Notes under the pieces: model-generated
Told to the model about the DNA's origin: nothing
Seen by the model: only the letters and a program-made list of their open reading frames with translations
Databases searched by the model: none
Assembly (NCBI RefSeq): GCF_963678635.1
Contig: NC_087067.1
Coordinates: 21,078,596-21,142,595 of the forward strand
Direction of reading: 5' to 3'
Length of the DNA: 64,000 nucleotides
DNA from: Symsagittifera roscoffensis
Taxonomy: Eukaryota; Xenacoelomorpha; Acoela; Convolutidae
Shown here: one piece after another, positions 10,181 through 20,188 of the stretch
How the letters are laid out: every line of letters begins with the position of its first letter
Numbering within the stretch: position 1 is the stretch's first letter
Made by a program: the position numbers and the translations under genes

Positions 10181-10935
10181 TTTAGCGCTTCTTACTGCCT
10201 ATACACTCAATTCGATTGCTATTGTCCTTTTGATCTGACTACTGATAATAATAACACAACACAATAAATTCCAAAAGTTTCTATAAAATAGTGACCACGA
10301 ATTCTTGTATGTTATCACAGTACAACGTGTATGCAATTTATTCACGATAATTGATTATTAGTTGTAAAATGTGAAGCTAGCACAGTATGATGATATCAGT
10401 CTATTTAAAAGATAGTGTTCTCACTACCTAATCAAGCACAAATATTATTGATTTAAAACCTGAAATAATAACAAAATAAGAAGATTTCTACGAAAAACGT
10501 ATGTGTTTTGTACTTTTAGTTGGTCGCAGTACAATAGTCGAACTTGTATATAAAGAAAGAGCTTTCTCTGCTTGGTGCTGCACCAAACAGACAAAACTTG
10601 AAGGCAGTAATTTTCTCAAGTGGGCGTCTATTGCACCCACCGAGTCCTGTGTTATCTATCTGCCTTCGGACTGCCCGAGCTAGACCTACTAAAATCCTCA
10701 GGGCAATCACTTTTCTCAAAAACGTTTTGGGTTTCGGTCCACACCAATGAGTTACAGACTCTTTTTCAATTTAGACTTAGTGTTGCGAATGTCCGATCTT
10801 ACACCTGTTTTGTTTTGGTCTGGTTTCTTACAAAAGGCAAGTTACCAGTGCAGTCAATGGTTCCTAGCCTATCTCTTAATAACCTAATACCCTTAACTAC
10901 TTTCTATTCTGTTGTCGTCTTAAGATTTGACAAAA
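10181..10935. other. AT-rich region upstream of the gypsy relic, no gene seen
   Basis: The position fits a 5' untranslated region or LTR of the minus-strand element. I found no matching counterpart at the left end of the window and no convincing tRNA-complementary primer site. A small perfect hairpin, TTGGTGC-T-GCACCAA, lies near 10,575. Confidence 0.4.
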
Positions 10936-11140
10936 TAATACCCCTCCGGATTGACAAAAATCGGACCGCTTCGGATTGGCAAAATTTGGACCCTTCCGTG
11001 TTGACAAAATTGGGACCCCTCCGGATTGACAAAAAACGGACCCTCCGGATTGGTAAAATTGCGACCCCTCCGGATTGGGACCCCTCCGCTTTGGTAAAAA
11101 TTTAGACACCTCCGGATTGGGACCCCTCCGCGTTTGTAAA
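10935..11140. repeat. Degenerate CCCTCCGGATTG minisatellite (~30-35 bp units)
   Basis: At least seven variants of ACCCCTCCGGATTG, each followed by an A/T-rich stretch (ACAAAA or GTAAAA), are spaced about 20-35 bp apart. Isolated members recur at about 11,265, 11,425, 11,985, 12,455, 12,693, 12,722 and 13,763. The motif is therefore both tandem and dispersed over about 3 kb. Confidence 0.75.
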
Positions 11141-11445
11141 GATAGCTTTTCAGAGGCTTTCTTAATTTCCAACCGATACCCTTCCGGATACGTTCTCTGA
11201 TGCTATTATGCTGTTTGAATCAACTAGGAAGGGTGTGTCGTCCTTCCCAAGACCCCTCCGGATTTGTAAAATTTTAGACCCCTCCAGATCGGGACCCCTC
11301 CGGGTTTGTAAAGATAGCTTCTCAGAGACTTTCTTAATTTCCAACCGATACCCTTCCGGATACATTCTCTGATGCTATTATGCTGTTTGAATCAACTAGG
11401 ATGGGTGTGTCGTCCTTCCCAAGACCCTTCCGGATTGAAGTTAAG
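11119..11445. repeat. 172-bp tandem duplication
   Basis: GGGACCCCTCCG begins at 11,119 and again at 11,291. Both are followed by the same sequence through GATAGCTT, TTCCAACCGATACCCTTCC, ATGCTATTATGCTGTTTGA and GTGTGTCGTCCTTCCCAAGA. The copies differ by scattered substitutions. Each unit starts and ends with a CCCTCCGG motif, suggesting recombination between members of that short repeat. Confidence 0.85.
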
Positions 11446-11449
11446 CCTC

Positions 11450-13740
11450 TTATTCGACGATTCACCCTAACGGTGAAGGGTCTTATCGCTAGCCTAATTT
11501 CGGCTCGACTAAATTTTTCTGTTCCTTTAGCTTTCCCTTTTCTTCTAGAACAACTTAAAATTGCCTTATTTGACCGTTAAAAATTTTGGTAGGGGTGTAA
11601 GGGTAGGGGTGTAAGGGCTTTCCATAAAATTTTTTTATAAAACGTGAATTTGCTAAAAACAATCCTAAAAAGTTTGCAATCTTAATTTTTTGAATAATTG
11701 ATGTTTTTATTAGTAAGCTCAGCTAATTTCTGATCTAATGGTACCAAGATCAACTAGGTTTGTCCAGTAGTTCCAAAGTTATTAATCAAAACGTCTTTTT
11801 TTCTAAAGTCAAAAAATTCCTCTCATATAGGTTCCGCCTAACTTTTTTTGCGCAATTCTGTTCTATTCGACCTAAAAATTATTGATTCAAGCTCAAAAGG
11901 CCTATACTCTTATCGTTCAATGCAAAAAAAATACATCTTAAAACGATCTAGATGAAAAAATTTGCAAAAAAACTATGCTATTTGGACCCCTCCGGATTGA
12001 TGAATCCACTAAATCAAACAAGTTCGATTTCTCTGTAACCCGGAAAATTATCGGCAAACTGGTTTTAAAACCTGTTGATTCACTAGTGGACGTTGTCCGA
12101 ACAACTATTTTTACTGTTCTAACTCAGAAATTAAAAAAAAAATTATTTTATAGTGTTCTGTTTTTTTTTAAAATCACGAAAATTCGGTTTTTGGTACCAA
12201 AATAGTTCCAACCACTTCTGAACTAAACTCAACCGGTTCTACCTATTATACTAGCACAGTTACGATTTAATTCACTAATTCTGCGCTTTTTTCCGTTTCA
12301 AAAAATATCGATATCTCAAAAATTGCGATTTGTGGGGGATCAAAATATCGCTATTTTGATCCTAAAAATCGGTCCACTTACTGTGTTTTTCACTGAAAAA
12401 CGATATAGGAGTATTATTATAGGCTGTATAAGTAATAATACTAGTAATACTTTACCCCTCCGGGTTTGTTCAATATCCGAATTAAAGTGCTTAACTCGGA
12501 AATTCGCAGTTCGGTGAAGGGTCAATACAGTGCAGCACTGTCGAGCCCCCCACAGATTACTATCTTATTTTTTGTACCAAAAGGGATACAAAACTTGTAA
12601 TCGATACCCAACAGTCGACTGCTGTTGTCGTTGAGCCTCTTCTTGTTACTCCTTGTACTGCTTGACGGATCAGTCTTCTACACTAATCCCGAGACCCTTC
12701 CGGATTGAGCGCAAATCAGCAGACCCTTCCGGATTGAGCGCAAATTAGCATTAACGTGCTTAAAAACTCAAATAACCCTACAGTACAAGCCTCACAAACG
12801 GGCCACAGAATTGATCGTAACAATCTTGATTGATATAAATGCCTGTAACAACAATATATCTATCAACAACAAATGGGAGGGTGGGATCACATCTTGTCTG
12901 GGAGGATGATTTCTACTGATTTTTTACTTTTCTACTGTTTTTGGTTTTTTCGGTTTTTTTTATGAATTTTTGATTTTCCTGGGTACTCTACTACTTTTTG
13001 TTTAGTTTCTTATATATCTTTAAGTGTTTTTGGTCACAAACCTCCCAGGGAACGAGGGGACGGCCGATCCCACCACCCTTCCTGGAACGTGAATTTTCGG
13101 TCTCAACTAGGTTAAAAAGCTATTCACGGTAATCCGGAAGGCTTCCGCATTCCGAACTACCCTTCCGCCCCGGCGGTTAGGGCATATTAAGGGCGTTAAT
13201 GTGAGCATCCACTCGGCGCAGAGTGCTCGTTAACGGTTCTGCCGGTCATGATGTTAAAAAAGAATAACACCCAGGAGCGCCATAAAAACATCAATGTAAC
13301 ATTCGCCCGGAAGTACATATCGACGGAAAATAAAGCTAGGTTCTAAGACGACTGGCCAACGTCTAAACAGAGCTCTACATACTTTTCACCGTCTCTACCA
13401 AGCCAGTTCTTTTGGTGATCTTTCCAAAATCGGGTCGACAAAAACGTTACTGTTCTCCGGCTTCGACCAGAACGCTCAAATTAACTTAATTACATGCAGA
13501 AATAGTAAGCTCATGGCTGGGTCTCAGTATCCCCAGACCACGAGCTCACTCCTAAAAACAGGGCTAGTACTACTTATTTTATTACTATTGTTTTTGTTCA
13601 GTAGATAAAACTCATCATCTCCATCGAAGATGGAACAACCCTTTCCCCCAACTCCTAGCTTCTCATCCTTGCAAAATGAATTCAAATGTTAATTAAATTC
13701 AATTCAGGACATAACCAGGAAGCTAAAAGTTCGTATAAAA
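11450..13740. other. AT-rich intergenic DNA with scattered CCGGATTG motifs
   Basis: No open frame of interest and no recognisable protein were found in six frames. The sequence contains many T and A runs, and a slightly GC-richer patch near 13,040-13,330 that I cannot identify. Confidence 0.4.
12693..12750. repeat. 29-bp tandem pair
   Basis: GACCCTTCCGGATTGAGCGC starts at 12,693 and at 12,722, continuing with AAAT(C/T)AGCA. These are two almost identical 29-bp units built on the CCGGATTG motif. Confidence 0.8.
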
Positions 13741-13853
13741 CAGTTTGAGTTCAAGTCCCAAGACCCCTCCGGATTCCTGAATCCGGGGAAATAACACCCT
13801 TATTTCCTCTCCGAAAGGCTTGTTTCCACCCTTCACCGTTAGCGTGAATGGCC

Positions 13854-13885
13854 TTGCAACGATTGCAGCGACACAATCGTTGCAA
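13854..13885. repeat. Perfect 12-bp inverted repeat (hairpin)
   Basis: TTGCAACGATTG (13,854-13,865) and CAATCGTTGCAA (13,874-13,885) are exact reverse complements around an 8-base loop CAGCGACA. No U-tract follows, and the context is eukaryotic, so I do not call a terminator. Confidence 0.85.
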
Positions 13886-14281
13886 CTCGGAGCGGTCTCT
13901 GCTGACGCTCTGTCGTGTTTCTCTACTTCTCGTCGTTTTTCTCCTAACTGTCGTGGTTGTTCTTTTCTTAACGTATCTCGTTGTTCTGTTTTTGTTTTGG
14001 ATTTTCTTCCAAAATGGCTTTTTTTGACGTTTCTCAGAAGTGTGACGTCACAATTCTAATTCTTAAAATTTGAGAATTTCCGAATCCTTCAGCCTTCACG
14101 ATTTGTCTAATCGTCTGAATAACACTGTTAATCATCTAAAACTATCAATTCGGAAGGTTAGCTGCTAGCCCTTCGTAACTGTCTTTTTGTCAATTCTGGT
14201 CGAATGTCACATTGATGAAAAATGTTGGGAAAGAACCAGTCAATTATTGAATATACTTCGAAAAACGGAAATATCGACCTC

Positions 14282-15116
14282 TGTAACAGTCACCAACTTA
14301 AGTCACATATGAGGCTAAGAGAAGTAGGCCCTAAACTATTGGCTCAAGAGTCAGGGACACTATCTCTTGTATTTTTCTACAACATGCGGTCGGAGCCAAT
14401 TCGGTTCGCTTGCGACATGAGACTACAAATCGTGTTACAGCTTAAAGGCTACTACCAAAACCCCCCTTCTAGAAACAAGAACACCCCCATGGTCAGGCCT
14501 CAAAATACCCAAAAACACGCAAACGCCAATAAAAACAGTGTCGGAACATAAGCATTGAACAGTGTCGGAACACCGTTAATTTTCATTGGACAGTGGACAT
14601 TTGATGCATTTCAGATGGATCAACCTACAAACTCGCCTTAACTCAACATAATCACAAAAAATACACTCATGAAAATTAAATTAGGTACTCACATACCGAC
14701 ACGATCTCTAGAATTGAATAACTAATAGAGATGGTGTCGGTATGTGAGTACCTAATTTGAATTTCTTGAGTGTTTTGTATGTGATTATGTTGAGTTAAGT
14801 CGAGTTTGTAGGTTCATCCCTCTGAAATGGATCAAAGGTCGACTGTCCAATAAAAACTAACGGTATGCTTAAGTTCCGACCCTGTTGTTAGTGGCGTTCG
14901 CGTGATTTAGATATTTCGAGACCTGACCATGGGGGCGTTCTCATTTTTAGAGTGGGGAGTAAAACGGTTTGTAGTCTCATGTCGCAACGGAACCGAATTA
15001 ACTACGACCGCATGAGGTAGAAAAACACAAGAGATAGTGTCCCTGACTCTTGAGCCAAAAGTTATAGGGCCTAAATCTCTTAGCCTCATATGTGACCTAA
15101 GTAGTCGACTGTTACA
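14282..15116. repeat. Fold-back element 'FB1', arms of about 390-430 bp
   Basis: The left arm (14,282-14,710) and right arm (14,726-15,116) are inverted copies around the 15-base loop GAATTGAATAACTAA. Matching landmarks include TGTAACAGTC at the outer left and GACTGTTACA at the outer right, GGTACTCACATACCGACAC with its complement near the centre, and CATGGTCAGGCCTC with GAGACCTGACCATG. The arms have diverged by substitutions and small indels. There is no coding capacity beyond short chance frames. Other copies or fragments lie at 21.66-22.30, 25.27-25.44, 29.00-29.17, 40.11-40.56 and 63.82-64.00 kb. Confidence 0.9.
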
Positions 15117-16520
15117 TAGTGTTTTTATGGCACTCCTGGGTGTTTTTACGACATCAAGACTACGGGATCGAACCCACTTGAGGCAGCTCCGGGCTACATG
15201 TCAATTGTAGAGTACCAGTGGTTCGGTTCAACGGGAACGTGTCCACCTTCTGGTTGTACCTTGATAGCTTTTAAAAAAACTCGAGAAAATTTCCCGGTGC
15301 ACTTTCCGAAACGAGGCCTAGCTAACCGAGTAAGGGGGCCAATAGAGGGACAAAAAACGAGTAAAAGACAAAAAAAACGAAACAAAACAATGAGAAAGGT
15401 TAAAAACAGGCACAAATAACTTTAAAAAATTCAAAAAGGACAGTGGCCTAGATTTCCAGATTAGGTGAATCAAACCTTTATAATATTTAAAATAGTATAC
15501 TTATACTGTTTTCAAATAAGACTGATCGTCTCAATCAAATTAGCAACGTTGAACAGGGAAGAAATCACAAGGGTGTTCTGTGTCGTCAAACGGGTATCGT
15601 TAAAAACCCTTTTACATTATAGGAGATAAGTGTAAAATTGAGTAAGCGAGTACCCACTGTTTTGAGGAAACGTTTTTATTTGAGCAGAGCTTGGAAACAG
15701 GTTCTACGGATTTCTCTCGAGAGGTTTAGCACCCATCGCGCTTAGGGTATTTTTCGGCTTAAGTGGGGGGCTAAATAGGGGGGAGGTTAGAAGGGGGCTG
15801 GTTTACATAGAGGTTAGTGGTTGGAATTTGTAAAAAGGGGGGCTTCTTTACAGTAACTATACAAACTATTTACTTACATTAAATTGACTAGAGTCAGGAA
15901 CGATGTAGTTAGTTAAAGATCAGAACAAGAGTTGAAACGCGAAGGTACCCGGCAGTAAACTCGAATTAAAGTATTTAACCTGGCCGGATTGGTTCGGGTG
16001 ATTGGAAGTAGACGGTTTTTGGAACGCAATAAGTGAACGCCCCATAAGAACGTTAACAAGGGGGGATAAAAAACGCGTGACAGTCAGGTAACAGACATTT
16101 TTTTTCGAAAGACGGCCCTTGTCGCCTATGCATTTTGAATACATTGATTTTTTCTGGTTTTTATTGTTTTTCTTTGCTGGCTTCTATTGTTTTTACTTTT
16201 AATTATTTTGCGCAGTGTTGGTGCATCTGAAACCACAAAGAGGCCTAAAAACCAGTTGTATTTCGACTTGCATTGGGTTTAAGAAAGAAAGGGAATTTCA
16301 GGGAAAATCAATAAAATTTGGTTAACAGAATCGGATTTTGGGGGGGAATTTTCACGAGCTCTAAAGGTGGTACTGGGATAGCGGATTGATCATCCCAACA
16401 CTCGAGTTATGGCTCTGGTAAATTGTTCACACGAGTTCGGGAGTTGATACTGTGATAGTGGATAAAGTGTCCAAACGCTTGCGCTACGGTAGAGGAGGAG
16501 GTTGCAAGAGTCTCTGTGGC
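15117..16520. repeat. H segment, copy H1
   Basis: First copy of the recurrent segment that begins near TTTTTATGGCACTCCTGGGT and ends at GTCTCTGTGGCAGTCCTGGG just before a minisatellite array. It has an insertion near 15,360-15,430 and is the most diverged full copy. No protein is recognisable. The minus strand at 15,165-15,174 reads GGTTCGATCC, a match to the RNA polymerase III B-box consensus, but no A box is found at the right distance. Confidence 0.8.
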
Positions 16521-16830
16521 AGTCCTGGGATAATGATTTAAGCATCCCAACACTTGGGCCTGGGATGGCATTTTAAGGGAACCAACACTTGATTCCTGGG
16601 ATAGCATTTTTAGGGTCCCAACACTTGAGTCCTGGGATAGCGTTTTGAGGGTCCCAACACTTGAGTCGTGGGATAGTATTTTAAGAGTCCTAACACTAGC
16701 AAAGATCTCAACAATTTGGTGAAGGGTAACAACAATTTAGTGACGGGTCCCAACACTTTGTCGAAGGCTCCCAACATTTTTTCGAAGGTCCCAAAACATT
16801 GGCGAAAGGTCCCAACACTTTACCGAAGGG
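16521..16830. repeat. Short minisatellite array A1 (36-bp and 21-bp units)
   Basis: Units share the core GGGTCCCAACACTT. The 36-bp type continues GAGTCCTGGGATAGCA and TTTTAA. The 21-bp type continues T, then RKCGAA. The array directly joins a T segment at TTTCCTATCGGG. Confidence 0.8.
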
Positions 16831-17360
16831 TTTCCTATCGGGAACAAGATAGTTCTACTCGTGTCGTATAGTTCTGGTAAAAGTACTCTTGATTTCCTAT
16901 CGGTAACAAGATACCTCTACTCGTGTCGCAGAATTCTGGTAAAATTGCGATTAGCAGTTTTACAAGAATTATACGACACAAGTAGAGCTAACTTGTTCCC
17001 GATAGGAAATCAAGAGTTCAAAAATAGCAATAAAGAAGAACGATCAATTGGACCAGAGTGATACTTGAGTGGAAAGATGGACAGCTGAAGCTGGCAATGG
17101 TCCGGAAAAAAATCTTCTTGAGTTAAAACTTAATTCTTGAAAATTTCTCAAGTTAAACTTAATTACCTTAAATCAGTTCTAGAGTTGCTTTACCATTAGA
17201 GTAAAGAAATTAAACGTGTCCAAAGGAAATCAAATATCTGGATAATGAGCAAATGGGATAAGAGCTACAAACAAAAACTAACTGAACTGAGACTGCTTCT
17301 ATTATCGTATTACTTTGAACTACATGGTCTGTTAATGCTAGCATTAATGTGGAAAGCATT
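16831..17360. repeat. T segment, copy T1, with palindromic head
   Basis: TTCCTATCGGGAACAAGATA and CTCTACTCGTGTCG-type sequence occur twice in direct orientation (from about 16,832 and 16,892). They then occur once inverted (about 16,950-17,010), around a core near ATTGCGATTAGCAGTTTTAC. This forms a hairpin. The tail then runs from CAAGAGTTCAAAAATAGC to the next array. The arrangement suggests terminal inverted repeats of a non-autonomous element joined head-on. Confidence 0.8.
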
Positions 17361-18677
17361 TGGGATAGCATTTTAAGGGTCCCAACACTTTAGCAAAGGG
17401 TCCCAACACTTTGTCGAAGGGTCCCAACACTTTAGCGAAGGGTCCCAACACTTTATCGAAGGGTCGCAACGCTTTAGCGAAAGGTCCCAACACTTAAGCA
17501 AAGGGTCCCAACACTTTGTCGAAGGGTCCCAACACTTTGTCGAAGGGTCTCAACAGTTTAGCGAATGGTCCCAACGCTTCGCTTTAGCGAAGGGACCCAT
17601 CAGTTTGGCGAAGGGTCCCAACACTTTAGCGAAGGGTCCCAACACTTTAGCGAAGGGTCCCAACGCTTTATCGAAGGGTTCCAACACTTTAGCGAAAGGT
17701 CTCAACACATTGTCGAAGGGTCCTAACACTTTGTCGAAGGGTCCCAACACTTTGTCGAAGGGTCTCAACAGTTTAGCGAATGGTCCCAACGCTTTAGCGA
17801 ATGGTCCCAACTCTTTGGCGAAGGGTCCCAACTCTTTGCCGAAGGGTCCCAACACTTTAGCGAAGGGTCCCAACGCTTTATCGAAGGGTTCCAACACTTT
17901 AGCGAAAGGTCTCAACACATTGTCGAAGGGTCCTAACACTTTGTCGAAGGGTCCCAACACTTTGTCGAAGGGTCTCAACAGTTTAGCGAATGGTCCCAAC
18001 GCTTCGCTTTAGCGAAGGGACCCATCAGTTTGGCGAAGGGTCCCAACACTTTAGAGAAGGGTCCCAACACTTTAGCGAAGGGTCCCAACGCTTTATCGAA
18101 GGGTTCCAACACTTTAGCGAAAGGTCTCAACACTTTGGCGAAGGGTCCCAACACTTTAACGAATGGTCCCAACACTTTGTCGAAGGGTCTCAATACTTTG
18201 GCGAAGGGTCCAACACTTCAGCGAATGGTCCCAACTCTTTGGCGAAGGGTCCCAACACTTTGGCGAAGGGTCCCAACACTTGAGCTAAGGGTCCCAACAC
18301 TTTAGCTAAGGGTCCCAACACTTTGTCGAAGGGTCCTAACACTTTGGCGAAGGGTCCCAACACTTCAGCGAAGGGTCCCAACACTTTGGCGATGGGTCCC
18401 AACACTTGAGTCCTGGGATAGTATTTTAAAGATCCCAACACTTGAGTCCTGGGATAGCATTTTAAGGGTCGCAACACTTTAGCGAAGATCTCAACAATTT
18501 GGTGAAGGGTCCCAACTCTTTGCCGAAGGGTCCCAACACTTTATCGAAGGGTCGCAACACTTTAGCGAAGGGTTCTAACACTTTAGCGAAGGGTCCCAAC
18601 ACTTTGTCGAAGGGTCCCAAAACTTTTTCGAAGGGTCCCAAAACTTTGGCGACGGGTCTCAACACTTTAGCGAAGGG
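17361..18677. repeat. 21-bp minisatellite array A2 with a ~425-bp higher-order repeat
   Basis: About 60 units of GGGTCCCAACACTTT followed by RKCGAA. A block beginning CGCTTCGCTTTAGCGAAGGG recurs at 17,575 and 18,000, showing duplication of several units at once. That block starts with a perfect palindrome, CTTCGCTTTAGCGAAG. Because 21 is divisible by 3, frames stay open on both strands. On the plus strand they read as KGPNTLA-type heptads, on the minus strand as LGPFAKV-type. I treat these as non-coding. Confidence 0.95.
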
Positions 18678-19447
18678 TTTCCTATCGGGAACAAGATAGC
18701 TCTACTCGTGTCGTATAATTCTGGTAAAAGTACTCTTGATATCCTATCGGGAACAAGATAGCTCTACTCGTGTCGTATAATTCTGGTAAAGTTGCGAATA
18801 GCAATTTGACTTTCATGTTTTCTAGCAACTCTCCCGCAATTACACCTCGAATCTTCTGTCTGACTTTTTCTCATATTTTCAGTTGTCGCGAGAAACTCCA
18901 GCATGATAAGCTCCATTCGAAATTTAAAAAAATTACTTTTGTCCCCAGAAATCAAGGTAAAACGTTCAACTCAAGGTCAAACTTCCAAATATGACCAACT
19001 GGCACACTCGTACAAATTGGCAAACCATACCTAACAAAAATATACTGGAATTACTTCTACAAAGATTACTCTGAAGTGAACTCATGTTCCAGGGCTTTTT
19101 TATGCGACTGTGGACATTGCAACCTAGTGCAGAAAGTCAGCTCTGCCGTCAAGTGATGGGTGCAAACCCTTGTGTAAAACACAGAAGCCTAAACTCTCTC
19201 TCTTTGATACCAATTCAAACAATCCTCACTGTCCTGCTTCTGAAAGTCATCCTTCAATTTGGTCTTTTTTTATCAGAACGAAAATGAGCTTGCACAATGG
19301 AGTGCAATTCGCAGCACCCGGCGATGCTAGACATAAAAAAAGTACCGGAACAATAGAACATGTTATAAGTGCTTTTCTAGAGAGGGTTAGATTTCACACA
19401 GAATTTCCTTGGCTACGTTTATTGTTTTCTTTTTGTGATAGAGATGC

Positions 19448-19696
19448 ATGAATAATCCGTCTTACCAATCCCAATTTCCTCCATTGAACACAAATGGATA
19501 TCAAACCAATGGAACCAGCAGCCACCCGACTCCTGCCGTAATGTCTTACGGCCATATTGCAAATGGTGATGCGAAACATACTGCATCTTCTTCACCATTT
19601 GGGTCTACGACTTATCTGAATGGAGCGAGTGAGGCTAGTGAAGCTCCTCATGCTCATAGAACTCAGGGGACCAATGGGACTCCATGGGACTCATAG
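19448..19696 (+). pseudogene. Exon-like Ser/Thr/Asn/Pro-rich sequence, left arm of FB2
   Basis: An 82-codon open stretch with NTNGYQTNGTSSHPTPAVMS and YGHIANGDAKHTASSSPFGS. The same protein sequence is present inverted at 19,929-20,188. Low-complexity, polar composition is typical of a disordered region of a regulatory protein, but I do not recognise the gene. It ends in NGTPWDS and a stop. The left copy lacks the upstream part found in the right arm, so it is truncated at its 5' side. Confidence 0.45.
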
Positions 19697-19928
19697 AAAC
19701 TACTCAAGTGCGTTATTTGCTTAACTGAAGTTCTCATTTTTTTAATCCCCAAAATTATGTTTAAGTTACTCAATTTGACCATCCAGAGTTTTTAATGTTA
19801 AATCAGACACTTTAAAAATTCAATTTCATACATTCTGGAAAAAAACTGGGCCCGGCAGGTACTCGAACCCACGGCCATAGGACGACTTGTAAATACGACT
19901 TGTAAGAAAAGATGTTTCCGGAAAAAGC

Positions 19929-20188
19929 CTAAGTCGTAGACACAAATGGTGAAGAAGAGGCAGTATGATTCGCATCACCATTTGCAATATGGCCGTAAGA
20001 CATTACAGCAGGAGTCGGGTGGCTGCTGGTTCCATTGGTTTGATATCCATTTGTGTTAAATGGAAGAAATCGGGATTGGTAAGACGGCAGTGCATTGTGA
20101 TCATCAACAGGTGGCGACGACATCATTGTTTGATTAGTGAGTTCTTGTCCTTGAGGTCGGGCACCAGATACCTGATTAGAGCCAAAAC
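19929..20188 (-). pseudogene. Exon-like Ser/Thr/Asn/Pro-rich sequence, right arm of FB2
   Basis: Inverted partner of the left-arm sequence. On the minus strand it extends upstream through RPQGQELTNQTMMSSPPVDD to a candidate splice acceptor: a pyrimidine-rich stretch then TAATCAG at 20,189-20,190. Reading begins SGFGSNQVSGARPQGQ. This suggests a captured host exon (inference). No gene identity is claimed. The frame beyond the acceptor is closed by TAA, which fits intron sequence. Confidence 0.45.

Noticed and set aside
10501-11105. Small plus-strand ORFs upstream of the gypsy relic
   Set aside because: They overlap the CCGGATTG array or lack any protein character; frames differ and none shows splice or start support.
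12323-14060. Short open frames of 60-80 codons
   Set aside because: Low-complexity T/C-rich translations with no motif; expected by chance.
15150-15200. tRNA gene
   Set aside because: Only a T-arm/B-box-like piece is present; no acceptor stem, anticodon arm or A box at proper distance.
15198-15419. 73-codon ORF in H1
   Set aside because: Not conserved in other H copies, where the frame is interrupted or altered.
19855-19885. tRNA-like GGGTTCGAG stretch in the FB2 spacer
   Set aside because: No cloverleaf can be drawn and the B box has mismatches; noted only as a possible SINE trace.
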